The notes: generated by a model from the letters alone, not told the origin. Counted from the stretch's first letter, positions 1 through 6,575 are shown. The stretch: 64,000 bases of DNA from an uncultured Prevotellaceae bacterium (GCA_902780025.1 CACZDV010000003.1:1-64000); one strand, 5' to 3'. Numbers and translations are program-made.

Positions 1-27
1 CAGCATGGTAATAATGTCTCTTGCCAT
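1..27 (-). CDS. HU-like DNA-binding protein, N-terminal fragment (runs off window)
   Basis: The start codon lies at 25-27 on the minus strand and only nine residues (MARDIITML) are in the window. They closely match the first residues (MARNEIAML) of the complete HU-HIG-type gene ending at 41663, and the upstream leader is also related to that gene's leader. I infer an HU-family DNA-binding protein. The rest of the gene lies outside the window, so length and integrity cannot be judged. Confidence 0.55.
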
Positions 28-105
28 AGTTTGTAATGTTTTTTATGGTATTAGAACTCTTTGCGACGAACTGCATCGGGTCGCCGCCTCCCGCTTTATT
101 ATTAT
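28..105 (-). promoter_or_regulatory. Structured 5' leader of HU-like gene, copy 1
   Basis: The minus-strand transcript between the promoter and the HU-like start codon aligns with the leader at 42203-42292. Shared blocks are AAAGCGGGAG, a loop of type ACCCG(A/G)nG(C/T)AGTT, TTCTAATACCA and AAAAACATTA just before the start. The loop is closed by GCGAC/GTCGC here and by GGCCA/TGGCC in copy 2, so the stem differs in sequence while pairing is kept. A CGGG upstream could alternatively pair with the loop CCCG in both copies. I infer a cis-acting RNA. Confidence 0.6.
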
Positions 106-109
106 GGTA

Positions 110-141
110 CAAAGGTACAAAAAATTATCGAGATTACCAAA
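110..141 (-). promoter_or_regulatory. Bacteroidota promoter of the HU-like gene
   Basis: On the minus strand there is a -33 TTTGG (137-141), a 19-bp spacer and a -7 TACCTTTG (110-117), matching the Bacteroidota consensus. Transcription would start near 105 and give a leader of roughly 78 nt. Confidence 0.7.
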
Positions 142-215
142 CGTTTCCTCAACTTTTTTCGCATTATTTTTCGCATTCTTCCGTAGGGTGTATCGCACAC
201 AAATCATCGGAATAA

Positions 216-247
216 TTTGGCAGTTTCGGAAATAATGTTTATATTTG
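216..247 (+). promoter_or_regulatory. Promoter of the nucleotidyltransferase gene
   Basis: -33 TTTGG at 216-220, 19-bp spacer, -7 TATATTTG at 240-247. The whole element, spacer included, is nearly the same as the promoter of the M6 protease at 8183-8214 on the other strand. Confidence 0.75.
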
Positions 248-273
248 CGGACGAAAACAGGAAAACAAGATTT

Positions 274-573
274 ATGAGTACCCAAGTGATTACCCAGCAG
301 ATATCCGACTATTTCAAGACGCAACCTGTCCTGAAAGCATGGATTTTCGGCTCCTTCGCCCGCGGTGAGCAGTGCGAGGACAGCGACGTTGACCTGTTGG
401 TAAAGTTCGACCGCAGCCTCCCCATCGGTCTGTTTGCCTTTGCGCGTATGCATCGCGAACTGGAAGAGAGGCTTGGACGCAAGGTTGATCTTGTGGAGGA
501 AGGAACGCTGCGCCCAGCAGTACAGACAACGGCAAATCGCGATTTGAAAGTAATCTATGAGAGAAGCAATTAG
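274..573 (+). CDS. mntA: MntA-type nucleotidyltransferase antitoxin
   Basis: A 99-residue minimal nucleotidyltransferase. Near residue 28 it carries GSFARGE followed by DSDVDLL, the GS-x10-DxD signature that binds nucleotide and metal. Proteins of this family (MntA) are antitoxins that AMPylate and silence a HEPN RNase encoded just downstream. The start at 274 was chosen because it directly precedes the family's usual N-terminus and sits about 20 nt after the -7 box; the longer ATG at 217 would lie upstream of the promoter. The following ORF begins 17 nt before this gene ends and starts like a HEPN toxin but is broken, so this antitoxin seems to be an orphan. Antitoxin function is inferred from family and context. 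Confidence 0.8.
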   Translation: MSTQVITQQISDYFKTQPVLKAWIFGSFARGEQCEDSDVDLLVKFDRSLPIGLFAFARMHRELEERLGRKVDLVEEGTLRPAVQTTANRDLKVIYERSN

Positions 574-643
574 AGACATCGACCGCCTTCGTCATATTGA
601 CGAGTGTATAGAGCATATCAGAACGAAGACTATATCTCACTAA
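557..643 (+). pseudogene. Truncated HEPN (DUF86) toxin remnant
   Basis: The frame opens with MREAIRDIDRLRHI, the usual beginning of DUF86/HEPN RNase toxins paired with MntA, and overlaps the mntA stop by 17 nt, the normal operon arrangement. It stops after 28 codons. A functional HEPN toxin is about 110 residues and needs an R-x4-6-H active site near its C-terminus, which is absent. From about 616 the DNA encodes a different protein family in another frame, so the toxin was cut by a recombination event rather than by a point mutation. Confidence 0.6.
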
Positions 644-780
644 CCGATATGGCTCATAGCCAAATGCAAGAGCACATAGTATTCAGATGGATGAGCTTGA
701 AGAGCACCATTGAATATTTAGGTGAATGGGAGATGCTGTATAACCCTAAATTTAATTGTACACAAAAGGGAGTCCCTTGA
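616..780 (+). pseudogene. KilA-N domain remnant
   Basis: In the frame starting at 616 the DNA encodes YQNEDYISLTDMAH, then FRWMSLKSTIEYLGEWEML and NPKFN, ending at TGA 778-780. This is the core of a KilA-N DNA-binding domain as seen in phage and mobile-element proteins of Bacteroidota. There is no start codon of its own (the frame is stopped at 598-600) and the C-terminal half is missing. It overlaps the HEPN remnant out of frame. I read it as a deletion scar joining two mobile-element genes. Confidence 0.6.
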
Positions 781-785
781 TTTCA

Positions 786-1475
786 TTATTGCTTATCCGA
801 ACCTAACAATTCATCCAGTTTCTTCAGGATGCAGAAGGGATCGTCCTTGACACTGTCCTTGGTAAGTGAATTGATGTAATCCTCCATCCCCGGGTACATA
901 TAGAACGTATCAAGCAATGTCTTACGGCGGCGATTGCTGAGTTTCTCTCCAACAATAAGAAAAGCCTTAGCGTATGGCATATCGCTCATCAGAAACAGAA
1001 ACTTGAATCCAAAGGCGGGATGATGAGACATGTAACCTTTCACGTGTTTGCCTTTGTAAAGGAGCAGCAGCATTGACGGATAAGACTCTGTTGCGGGCTC
1101 CCTGCCGCCAAAGGCGAAGTCAACAGGACATGGCTCCCACGTCAGCTTTATCTCTGGCAGTTCGTCGAGCCACGTAGACATACTGTCGATGTCCTGGGTT
1201 CGGTATTTCTGGCTCTTCTCCATCATCTTGTTGTCGGGCTTAATTCTCATTACGGTATCTATAGCCGACGGGATGTGGTAACTACTGGATATTGGGTATC
1301 CTCCTACTGAGAAGTTGTTCTGCAAATAACCCTCGGCAGTCGTACCATTTTTCTGATAGATAATAGTATGCAACCTACCCTTCACCAACTTACCGTCTGA
1401 GCGTTGAGCCAATGCAGGATAAGAACATACCAGTATATAGCCAACAAGCATCGTCAGGATCTTATTTTTTATCAT
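786..1475 (-). CDS. Secreted protein of unknown function
   Basis: A 229-residue protein with a classical signal peptide: charged start MIKNK, hydrophobic stretch ILTMLVGYILVCSY and a cleavage site after ALA-Q near residue 24. The mature part is mixed alpha/beta in composition with no motif I recognise. It is a single gene, convergent with the KilA-N remnant. Exported location is inferred from the signal peptide; function is unknown. Confidence 0.6.
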   Translation of the reverse strand: MIKNKILTMLVGYILVCSYPALAQRSDGKLVKGRLHTIIYQKNGTTAEGYLQNNFSVGGYPISSSYHIPSAIDTVMRIKPDNKMMEKSQKYRTQDIDSMSTWLDELPEIKLTWEPCPVDFAFGGREPATESYPSMLLLLYKGKHVKGYMSHHPAFGFKFLFLMSDMPYAKAFLIVGEKLSNRRRKTLLDTFYMYPGMEDYINSLTKDSVKDDPFCILKKLDELLGSDKQ

Positions 1476-1623
1476 AGTTCATTATCATTTTTTTAAACAT
1501 AACGCAAAGTTACAGACTTTTTTGAAAACGGCAAAGGAAATTGTTGGAAATATAAAGAAAAGACATCAGAATTATATGGAAGATACGAAAAAGAATGGAA
1601 ACGCGCAAAAAAAAGCGGAAATA

Positions 1624-1655
1624 TTTGGATATCTCAAATTAAATATCTATCTTTG
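1624..1655 (+). promoter_or_regulatory. Promoter of candidate small RNA 1
   Basis: -33 TTTGG at 1624-1628, 19-bp spacer, -7 TATCTTTG at 1648-1655. No plausible gene start follows on this strand before the terminator at 1731-1760. Confidence 0.65.
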
Positions 1656-1661
1656 CAGCGT

Positions 1662-1760
1662 CACAACTTTAGTTTTGACTACGCCGCTGAGTGCGGGGAG
1701 CAAGACTTGATCGACACTACTCCATTTAAAAGTCACCTCTCAATGGTGGCTTTTATTTTT
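1662..1760 (+). ncRNA. Candidate small RNA 1 (about 100 nt)
   Basis: A consensus Bacteroidota promoter is followed about 75 nt later by an intrinsic terminator, with no credible ORF in between. The terminator is AGTCACC (1731-1737) pairing with GGTGGCT (1745-1751), then a T-rich run to 1760. The 3' end overlaps the stop codon of the convergent CdiA_C-like gene by a few bases. No known RNA family (SRP, tmRNA, RNase P, 6S) is recognised. Transcription is inferred from the signals only. Confidence 0.5.
1731..1760 (+). terminator. Intrinsic terminator of candidate sRNA 1
   Basis: Seven-base stem AGTCACC/GGTGGCT with one G-U pair, seven-base loop, followed by TTTTATTTTT. A weaker T-run on the other side could also serve the convergent gene. 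Confidence 0.6.
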
Positions 1761-2379
1761 CATATCTCCTTCGAAATACACGATTGAAATCGGGGCTTTG
1801 CACTTGAACTCTATTTACAGGCAACACCCTCTTTCCTTTGAATATCAATACCTCTAAGGCGTCTTTATTTGTTTCAAAATAGGTTTTGATGTCAGAAGCC
1901 AGCAAACGCGCATTATAGTCGGTAAGTATATTCAGTAATACTCGGTTCGTCTGCCCGATGGAATCAAGCAACTGTGTCCCTACAGAACCTTTCCCATGAA
2001 CGGTTTTCAAATCATAGAGTCCGAGAATACCTTTCTTCTCATAAATGAAATCTGCTGTTCGACAACTCCTCGGGTTCGGCAATATATAGACGCGATAGCC
2101 ATGTTCTACCGCCTTACGTGCTGCATTGATTAGGTTGTCGAAATCATCACTTGTTTCGCTAATAGCGCTGAAGATGTCTTTTTCGCCCTCTACGAGATGA
2201 AACTCACCATAGTAGATTATTAATTTCAGTTGCTTGATAAACTGGGCACCCTTCAGAAAGTGTAGCTCCTGCAACTCGTCAGCCATACCCCTCCATGAAC
2301 TCTCTGCCGCTATCAGCACAGAGCCATCTTCTTCAAAGGGGTCCAGTTCAAATACAATATCGCTTACTTTCAGGAGCAT
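1753..2379 (-). CDS. CdiA_C-type (PD-(D/E)xK-like) nuclease domain protein
   Basis: A 208-residue protein that is essentially one domain. Its C-terminal half contains NPRSCRTADFI followed by LYDLKT and GSVGTQLLDSIGQTNRVLLN, which resembles the CdiA C-terminal tRNA-nuclease family, where the Asp of TADF and the D-x-K of DLKT would form the metal site. It is free-standing, with no delivery domain, signal peptide or recognisable immunity gene. The start at 2379 is chosen because a promoter (-7 at 2388-2395) lies directly upstream; a longer in-frame ATG at 2466 would be upstream of that promoter. It could be an orphan effector domain, an immunity-like homologue or part of a mobile-element system. 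Confidence 0.55.
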   Translation of the reverse strand: MLLKVSDIVFELDPFEEDGSVLIAAESSWRGMADELQELHFLKGAQFIKQLKLIIYYGEFHLVEGEKDIFSAISETSDDFDNLINAARKAVEHGYRVYILPNPRSCRTADFIYEKKGILGLYDLKTVHGKGSVGTQLLDSIGQTNRVLLNILTDYNARLLASDIKTYFETNKDALEVLIFKGKRVLPVNRVQVQSPDFNRVFRRRYEK

Positions 2380-2387
2380 ATCATGTG

Positions 2388-2418
2388 CAAAGTTACGAAA
2401 TATTTCCAAGATACCAAA
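2388..2418 (-). promoter_or_regulatory. Promoter of the CdiA_C-like gene
   Basis: Minus strand: -33 TTTGG (2414-2418), 18-bp spacer, -7 TAACTTTG (2388-2395), 8 bp from the chosen start codon. The leader is therefore very short. Confidence 0.65.
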
Positions 2419-2545
2419 TATTATTGCACAAAAATGCTCTGAGTCGCACCCACACACCGGACGCAATTTTTACTTTGTCCGTTTTCTTTACCACATTCTT
2501 ATTCACCGCAAACGCCTTGAAAAGTGCCTGAAAACGGGGTTTTGA

Positions 2546-2633
2546 GTTTGGTCGGAGCAAAGTCGAGGTTTGGTCGGAGTAAACCCAGGGTTTAGTCGGA
2601 CTAAAGTTCTGGTTTGGTCGGAGCAGCGTTTCC
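2546..2633. repeat. 22-bp tandem array, four units (GTTTGGTCGGAG type)
   Basis: Four units of exactly 22 bp at 2546, 2568, 2590 and 2612. Each begins GTTTGGTCGGAG or GTTTAGTCGGAC, followed by a more variable ten bases. The period is not a multiple of three and no ORF with a start uses it. The region 2380-2983 otherwise has no gene. Confidence 0.85.
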
Positions 2634-2691
2634 GTGGGATATAAGGCATTCTAAAGTGTAATGAAATTTCGTAATAATTGAGAAAAGGGGG

Positions 2692-2914
2692 AGTGTTACA
2701 GATGTTGACTGAATTTATATGTGTAACAGATGTGTAACAGAAGTGTAACAGATGTTGATTGACTTCAACTGACTGTTTTACAATAAGTTACGGGATTACA
2801 TTATTGTCTGTTACAGATGTTACACTTAAAAGTGGAAAAATCGAGGGTGTAGAAAAAAAAATATAGTATTGGGCACAGAGAATTGAAATAAAGTGTAACA
2901 TGTGTAACTGTAAC
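2692..2914. repeat. Clustered GTGTAACA / GTGTAACAGATGTTGA repeats
   Basis: Short direct repeats of GTGTAACAGA(T/A) occur near 2692, 2721, 2732 and 2743, twice extended to GATGTTGA(C/T)TGA. The inverted form (TGTTACAGATGTTACAC) is near 2808-2825, and GTGTAACA recurs near 2893-2913. They lie in gene-free DNA directly downstream of the primase-helicase gene. Iteron-like spacing suggests a protein-binding or replication site, but that is inference. Confidence 0.6.
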
Positions 2915-2924
2915 AGCACAAAAA

Positions 2925-2964
2925 AAGCCTGCTCCGTCAGTTTCAGACAAACAGGAGCAGGCTT
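2925..2964 (-). terminator. Terminator of the primase-helicase gene
   Basis: A perfect 11-bp inverted repeat (AAGCCTGCTCC at 2925-2935 with GGAGCAGGCTT at 2954-2964) followed on the minus strand by a run of T. It lies about 20 nt after the stop at 2984. Confidence 0.85.
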
Positions 2965-2983
2965 GAACGTAGGAAGCGGCGGC

Positions 2984-5788
2984 TTAGAATGGCTCGCCGT
3001 CAATCCAGGCATCCGTCGGAGCCGTATCAAACGTGAGGTTGGTCTGAACAGGTTCCGTCTTGTTGGCTTCGGCAGCGGCTTTGGCTGACATAACATAGTA
3101 GTAGGTCTTCAACTGACTGTTTTCATCGCGCTTGACGAAACGTTCGCCATCCTTCCCCTTGTTCGTAACGGTGGCAGGATTAAGACAGTGGATGTGATCT
3201 GCTAACTGGCAGTAGACGTTGAGATGTTGCGTCATCCTCTTAAGTGGCCAGCCGAACTTCGTTTCCTGATTGAAGTCGGCCAGCACCTGATCGGCCTTCA
3301 GTTCGCAGTCCAGGCGACCGCTGTCTTCGGCAAAGTAGTCGTCGGCCCACTGATGGAAATCCTTACCCACGGCGGCCATCTGCTCACGGCGCTCGATGCG
3401 ATTCAGCGGTGGCATGATACGACGTTCGCCGGGCTTCAGCGACAGGTAGAAGCGTACGCACTGGGTCATGAATGCCAGGTCGAGTTGCCAGTCGCGCTCG
3501 TCGTAATCGATGCCCATGAGGTTCTGGCCGAAGTCATCACGGATGGAGCGCGACTCACGGTAGTCGTTCGTCGGGGACTTTATGTGATAGTAGTCGGAGA
3601 AGGGCTGCGGCCAGATGCGTCCCTCGGTCGAGGGGTCGTGGCGCGACAGGGTGTAGTTGGTGGCCAGCACGAACTTCGGACTCTCGGCGAAAGGGATGAC
3701 GAATGAATGGCGGTTCTTTTCTTCCACTCGGAAGTCGCCCGTCACCATACCGTAGATGAAGTTATAGTTGAACTTGCGCGGGCACTCGTCGATAAACACG
3801 AGGTTGGTGTCGCTGGTCACGCCGTCGAAGAGGAAGCGCGGATCCTTGAACGAAGTGGTACCGGCATCGATGGCGAACATCTTAGCCATCTTGGCGGTGG
3901 CATTGACGTAGAACGACTTGCCTGAGCGGCCGTTACACTCGTCAGCGCTCTCGGCCATTGTGCTGTCAAGGCAGATGGTGGCCCATGCCTCGGACTCTGA
4001 CTTGTTGCTGGTCAGCAGGTATCCCAAGTTAGCAATCCGGCTGGCTTTGCAGAGATTCTCCTCGGCCTGCTCGTCGGGCGTCAGTTCCAGTCCGCCCTCG
4101 TCGGTCTTGCGCCAGTAGATGCGGGCACTGTTGTTGACAAACCTCAGCAACTTGCTCTGTGGGACGCCCTCGGTCAGGGTGACGGTATAGCGACCTGTTT
4201 CGTCTGTCGTAACGCTAAACATGTCGGGCGTCAGGCGGTAGTCGTGCTGGATGATACTATCCTCCCACACATAGTGGTCGGCAGGCTCGGTGTAACGGTG
4301 CGTCAGGATCTTGTCGGCAGTCACCTCCACCCAGCAGTTGCGGAAGTGGAAATACTGTGCTGTGGCCGTGCCCTTGCGGAAGTCGAGGTCATCGCGTTCG
4401 CGCAGGGTACACGACGTGTTGGTGGGCAGGTCGTGACTGCGCAGCACCTTGTCCTGCAGTGCCTTGGGCAGTCCCTGCCGTTCCATCCATTGCTTCAGGA
4501 AATTGACGATAGTCTTAGCCGTGACTTGGCGCACGGTGATGCCGTCAATGCGGATATAGACAGGCTCCTTGCGCGACTCGTCCTTCAGCGTATAAAAACC
4601 GTTCAGCTCGAGGAAGTAGTTGAGCGAGGTGAGGCTCAGCGCATATTCCTTCTCCCCCTGCTTGTTCTCATGCATGGTCCAGAACTTTGCCTTGACGGCA
4701 CGGTTCACCAGTGTGTCCATCGCCTTCTTCGAGGGGTGCAGCTGCAGGTAGTCGCGCAAGTCCTTACGCAGGCGTCCGCGGTTGTCGTGCAGACCGCCCA
4801 TGTCGTCCTGCGAGAGCCATGCTGTGTGGATGCCGAGGTGTGTAAGTGCCATTCGCTGACCGGCTTTGATGCCTGTGGAGTCGATGTCGGGTATGTTCAC
4901 CAGCCACTTGGTGTACTTCATCAGCACGTTGTAATCGGCGTCAGAGAGTCCCTTCGTCTCGCTGTCGAGCCACACGGCCAGATAGCCGTAACTCAAGGCG
5001 CACACAGCATCGCTGCCGCCGCTGACAATCAGCAGGACGGGCAGTTTCTCTTCGCCCTGATCCTGAAAGCGCTGGCGCACAGCCTGTAAGCCATAGATGT
5101 AGTTCTGCTGCGGTTTTTTGCCTACGATAAGGAAACGGTGGGCTTTGTCGGGATTTTTCGGCTCATAGACCTTGTAGAACACCTGTTGTTGTCCCTGTTC
5201 ATCGATATAGTCGCACTGCTGCGCGAAGATAGGGTATGTGGGCGTGGGCTTACGTACGGTGACCTTATCACCATACGTGATGGCCACCTCGCTGACGGCT
5301 TTCCACCCGTAGGTCTCCAGATGCTCTGCCTTGACGTTCGCTCCCCAGCAGTTGAGGTCGGTGCCTCCCAAGCCTTCCATGAGTGTGATGTGCGGCATTG
5401 CCCCTATCTCGTCGGGACGTGCCTCGCGCTTCTCAATCACGGGCTTGTTGGTGCTACTGGAGAGTTGTTCCTGCACCCCGTAGCGTTCAGCCAGTTCCTC
5501 CAAAGCCATCCGAAACTTGTCCTGCCCGTAGCCACGGTCCCATAGATAGAGGTCGATAGGCGAGAATAGCCCACCACCTTCGCCCATACCGAAATCCTTC
5601 ACATGCCAGTAAGGCCGCTTCTGGTCGGGCGGATAGAGATGAGCCGACGGTGTGTGTTCTTCAGGTCTGAGGCGAAATGCCTTCTTGTTGTTAATCACTG
5701 CATCATCGACTGCCGCCAGCAGGTCGGTGATGATGTCAAGTCCATCGTGTGTTGCGTCATAGACTCGCTGTAATAGATTGTTATCCAT
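2984..5788 (-). CDS. Primase-helicase (TOPRIM-like plus SF3-type helicase)
   Basis: A 934-residue replication protein of the mobile-element type. Residues about 35-80 look like the CHC2 primase zinc-binding fold (PSAHLYP, then YWHVKDFG and GGLFSPIDL) but lack the cysteines. Around residue 250 is a TOPRIM-like segment (LLIVSGGSDAVCAL, then DIDSTGIKAGQ) in which the usual catalytic Glu is Ser. Around residue 617 the helicase begins: Walker A GRSGKS, Walker B LVFIDE, and PKFVLATN, which fits the superfamily 3 sensor motif. Such proteins open and prime origins of small replicons and phage satellites. It stands alone, flanked by repeat arrays and accessory genes, so an integrated element remnant is likely. 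The reading frame is intact. Whether the primase half is active is doubtful because of the missing residues. Confidence 0.75.
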   Translation of the reverse strand: MDNNLLQRVYDATHDGLDIITDLLAAVDDAVINNKKAFRLRPEEHTPSAHLYPPDQKRPYWHVKDFGMGEGGGLFSPIDLYLWDRGYGQDKFRMALEELAERYGVQEQLSSSTNKPVIEKREARPDEIGAMPHITLMEGLGGTDLNCWGANVKAEHLETYGWKAVSEVAITYGDKVTVRKPTPTYPIFAQQCDYIDEQGQQQVFYKVYEPKNPDKAHRFLIVGKKPQQNYIYGLQAVRQRFQDQGEEKLPVLLIVSGGSDAVCALSYGYLAVWLDSETKGLSDADYNVLMKYTKWLVNIPDIDSTGIKAGQRMALTHLGIHTAWLSQDDMGGLHDNRGRLRKDLRDYLQLHPSKKAMDTLVNRAVKAKFWTMHENKQGEKEYALSLTSLNYFLELNGFYTLKDESRKEPVYIRIDGITVRQVTAKTIVNFLKQWMERQGLPKALQDKVLRSHDLPTNTSCTLRERDDLDFRKGTATAQYFHFRNCWVEVTADKILTHRYTEPADHYVWEDSIIQHDYRLTPDMFSVTTDETGRYTVTLTEGVPQSKLLRFVNNSARIYWRKTDEGGLELTPDEQAEENLCKASRIANLGYLLTSNKSESEAWATICLDSTMAESADECNGRSGKSFYVNATAKMAKMFAIDAGTTSFKDPRFLFDGVTSDTNLVFIDECPRKFNYNFIYGMVTGDFRVEEKNRHSFVIPFAESPKFVLATNYTLSRHDPSTEGRIWPQPFSDYYHIKSPTNDYRESRSIRDDFGQNLMGIDYDERDWQLDLAFMTQCVRFYLSLKPGERRIMPPLNRIERREQMAAVGKDFHQWADDYFAEDSGRLDCELKADQVLADFNQETKFGWPLKRMTQHLNVYCQLADHIHCLNPATVTNKGKDGERFVKRDENSQLKTYYYVMSAKAAAEANKTEPVQTNLTFDTAPTDAWIDGEPF

Positions 5789-5841
5789 TGTCTGAAAGAT
5801 TATTAATAATCAATAAATAAGTCCTTTGCGAAGGGTCATTA

Positions 5842-5873
5842 TTTGGCGGATAACAAAAAACACATTAATTTTG
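5842..5873 (+). promoter_or_regulatory. Promoter of candidate small RNA 2
   Basis: -33 TTTGG at 5842-5846, 19-bp spacer, -7 TAATTTTG at 5866-5873. It faces away from the primase gene. Confidence 0.7.
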
Positions 5874-5879
5874 TTGCCG

Positions 5880-5996
5880 CTTTATGACCAATCCAAATTT
5901 GGTAAAAAGTGCCGCCGGCCTCTTTTAGCCTCGTAAACTGTCAGAGACCAGCGACGTGTGTGCCCCGCGATATCCCCTGATATTCGGGGCCTTTTT
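5880..5996 (+). ncRNA. Candidate small RNA 2 (about 115 nt)
   Basis: A consensus promoter and a strong intrinsic terminator bracket about 115 nt between the primase-helicase gene and a small convergent ORF. The only possible peptide is 14 codons from an ATG at 5884, which would be nearly leaderless (MTNPNLVKSAAGLF). The 3' end meets the stop codon of the convergent gene at 5996. Layout matches candidate small RNA 1. No known RNA family is recognised. Confidence 0.55.
5962..5996 (+). terminator. Intrinsic terminator of candidate sRNA 2
   Basis: GCCCCG (5962-5967) pairs with CGGGGC (5985-5990). An inner stem ATATC/GATAT (70-74 with 79-83 of 5900) and a CCCT loop follow, then CTTTTT. The T-run is on the plus strand only, so it does not terminate the convergent gene. 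Confidence 0.8.
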
Positions 5997-6403
5997 CATG
6001 GTTCAGATTCTATGTCATTTTTCTTCTCCTTATTTTTAATTGGACGTTGCTTCATAAAGTAAACCTGACCCTGGAGGTCATCATCGAGAGAGGGCCGGCG
6101 AACCAAATCGAAAATGACATCACCATTCTCGTAGTTGAATCCCAGCGTATCAAACATCACCTTTGTGGCTATGAAATAGTAACCACCGTTTTCCCTAACA
6201 GGAAAAGCGTCCTCACTACCCTCACCTATTATAATAAGGTATAAGGAGCCGTTTTCATCGTCTTGCGCAAACTTTGCAAACTTTTCAGCACTCAAATCCA
6301 AGGCCGTGGCCGTATCGGCGGGAAACCCAAGTCTTCCAGTCCTGTGGATTGTCGCTTTCAGCGTTGTTGCGAATTTCTTTGCGCTTAAAATTGTAAATGC
6401 CAT
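5996..6403 (-). CDS. Conserved-looking small protein of unknown function
   Basis: A 135-residue cytoplasmic protein. The start at 6403 (MAFTILSAKKFATTLKA) is preferred because a promoter with -33 TTTGG (6450-6454), 19-bp spacer and -7 TATCTTTG (6423-6430) lies directly upstream; the ATG at 6433 lies upstream of that -7 box. The protein starts with a basic helix and ends in a charged tail (KNKEKKNDIESEP). I recognise no domain. Its position beside the primase-helicase suggests it belongs to the same accessory unit. Confidence 0.6.
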   Translation of the reverse strand: MAFTILSAKKFATTLKATIHRTGRLGFPADTATALDLSAEKFAKFAQDDENGSLYLIIIGEGSEDAFPVRENGGYYFIATKVMFDTLGFNYENGDVIFDLVRRPSLDDDLQGQVYFMKQRPIKNKEKKNDIESEP

Positions 6404-6422
6404 ATTCTCTATGTTTTTGCTG

Positions 6423-6454
6423 CAAAGATACAACTTTTTACGTTCTCTTCCAAA
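6423..6454 (-). promoter_or_regulatory. Promoter of the 135-residue gene
   Basis: Minus strand -33 TTTGG (6450-6454), 19-bp spacer, -7 TATCTTTG (6423-6430). Confidence 0.7.
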
Positions 6455-6575
6455 AATTTTGTGGAAAAATACTATAAATACAAGGATTTTTGTTAGATCA
6501 GCATCTTCTTCCGCTTACATTTCCGTGTAATGACACAAAAAAGAGAGCAAAATGAAATAAAAAAGAGACAGTGGG

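Noticed and set aside
5..235. 76-codon plus-strand ORF at the window start
   Set aside because: It overlaps the HU-like leader and promoter on the other strand and has no domain or start context.
1522..1710. 62-codon plus-strand ORF
   Set aside because: The candidate sRNA promoter falls inside it, and the peptide has no plausible structure; the RNA interpretation fits better.
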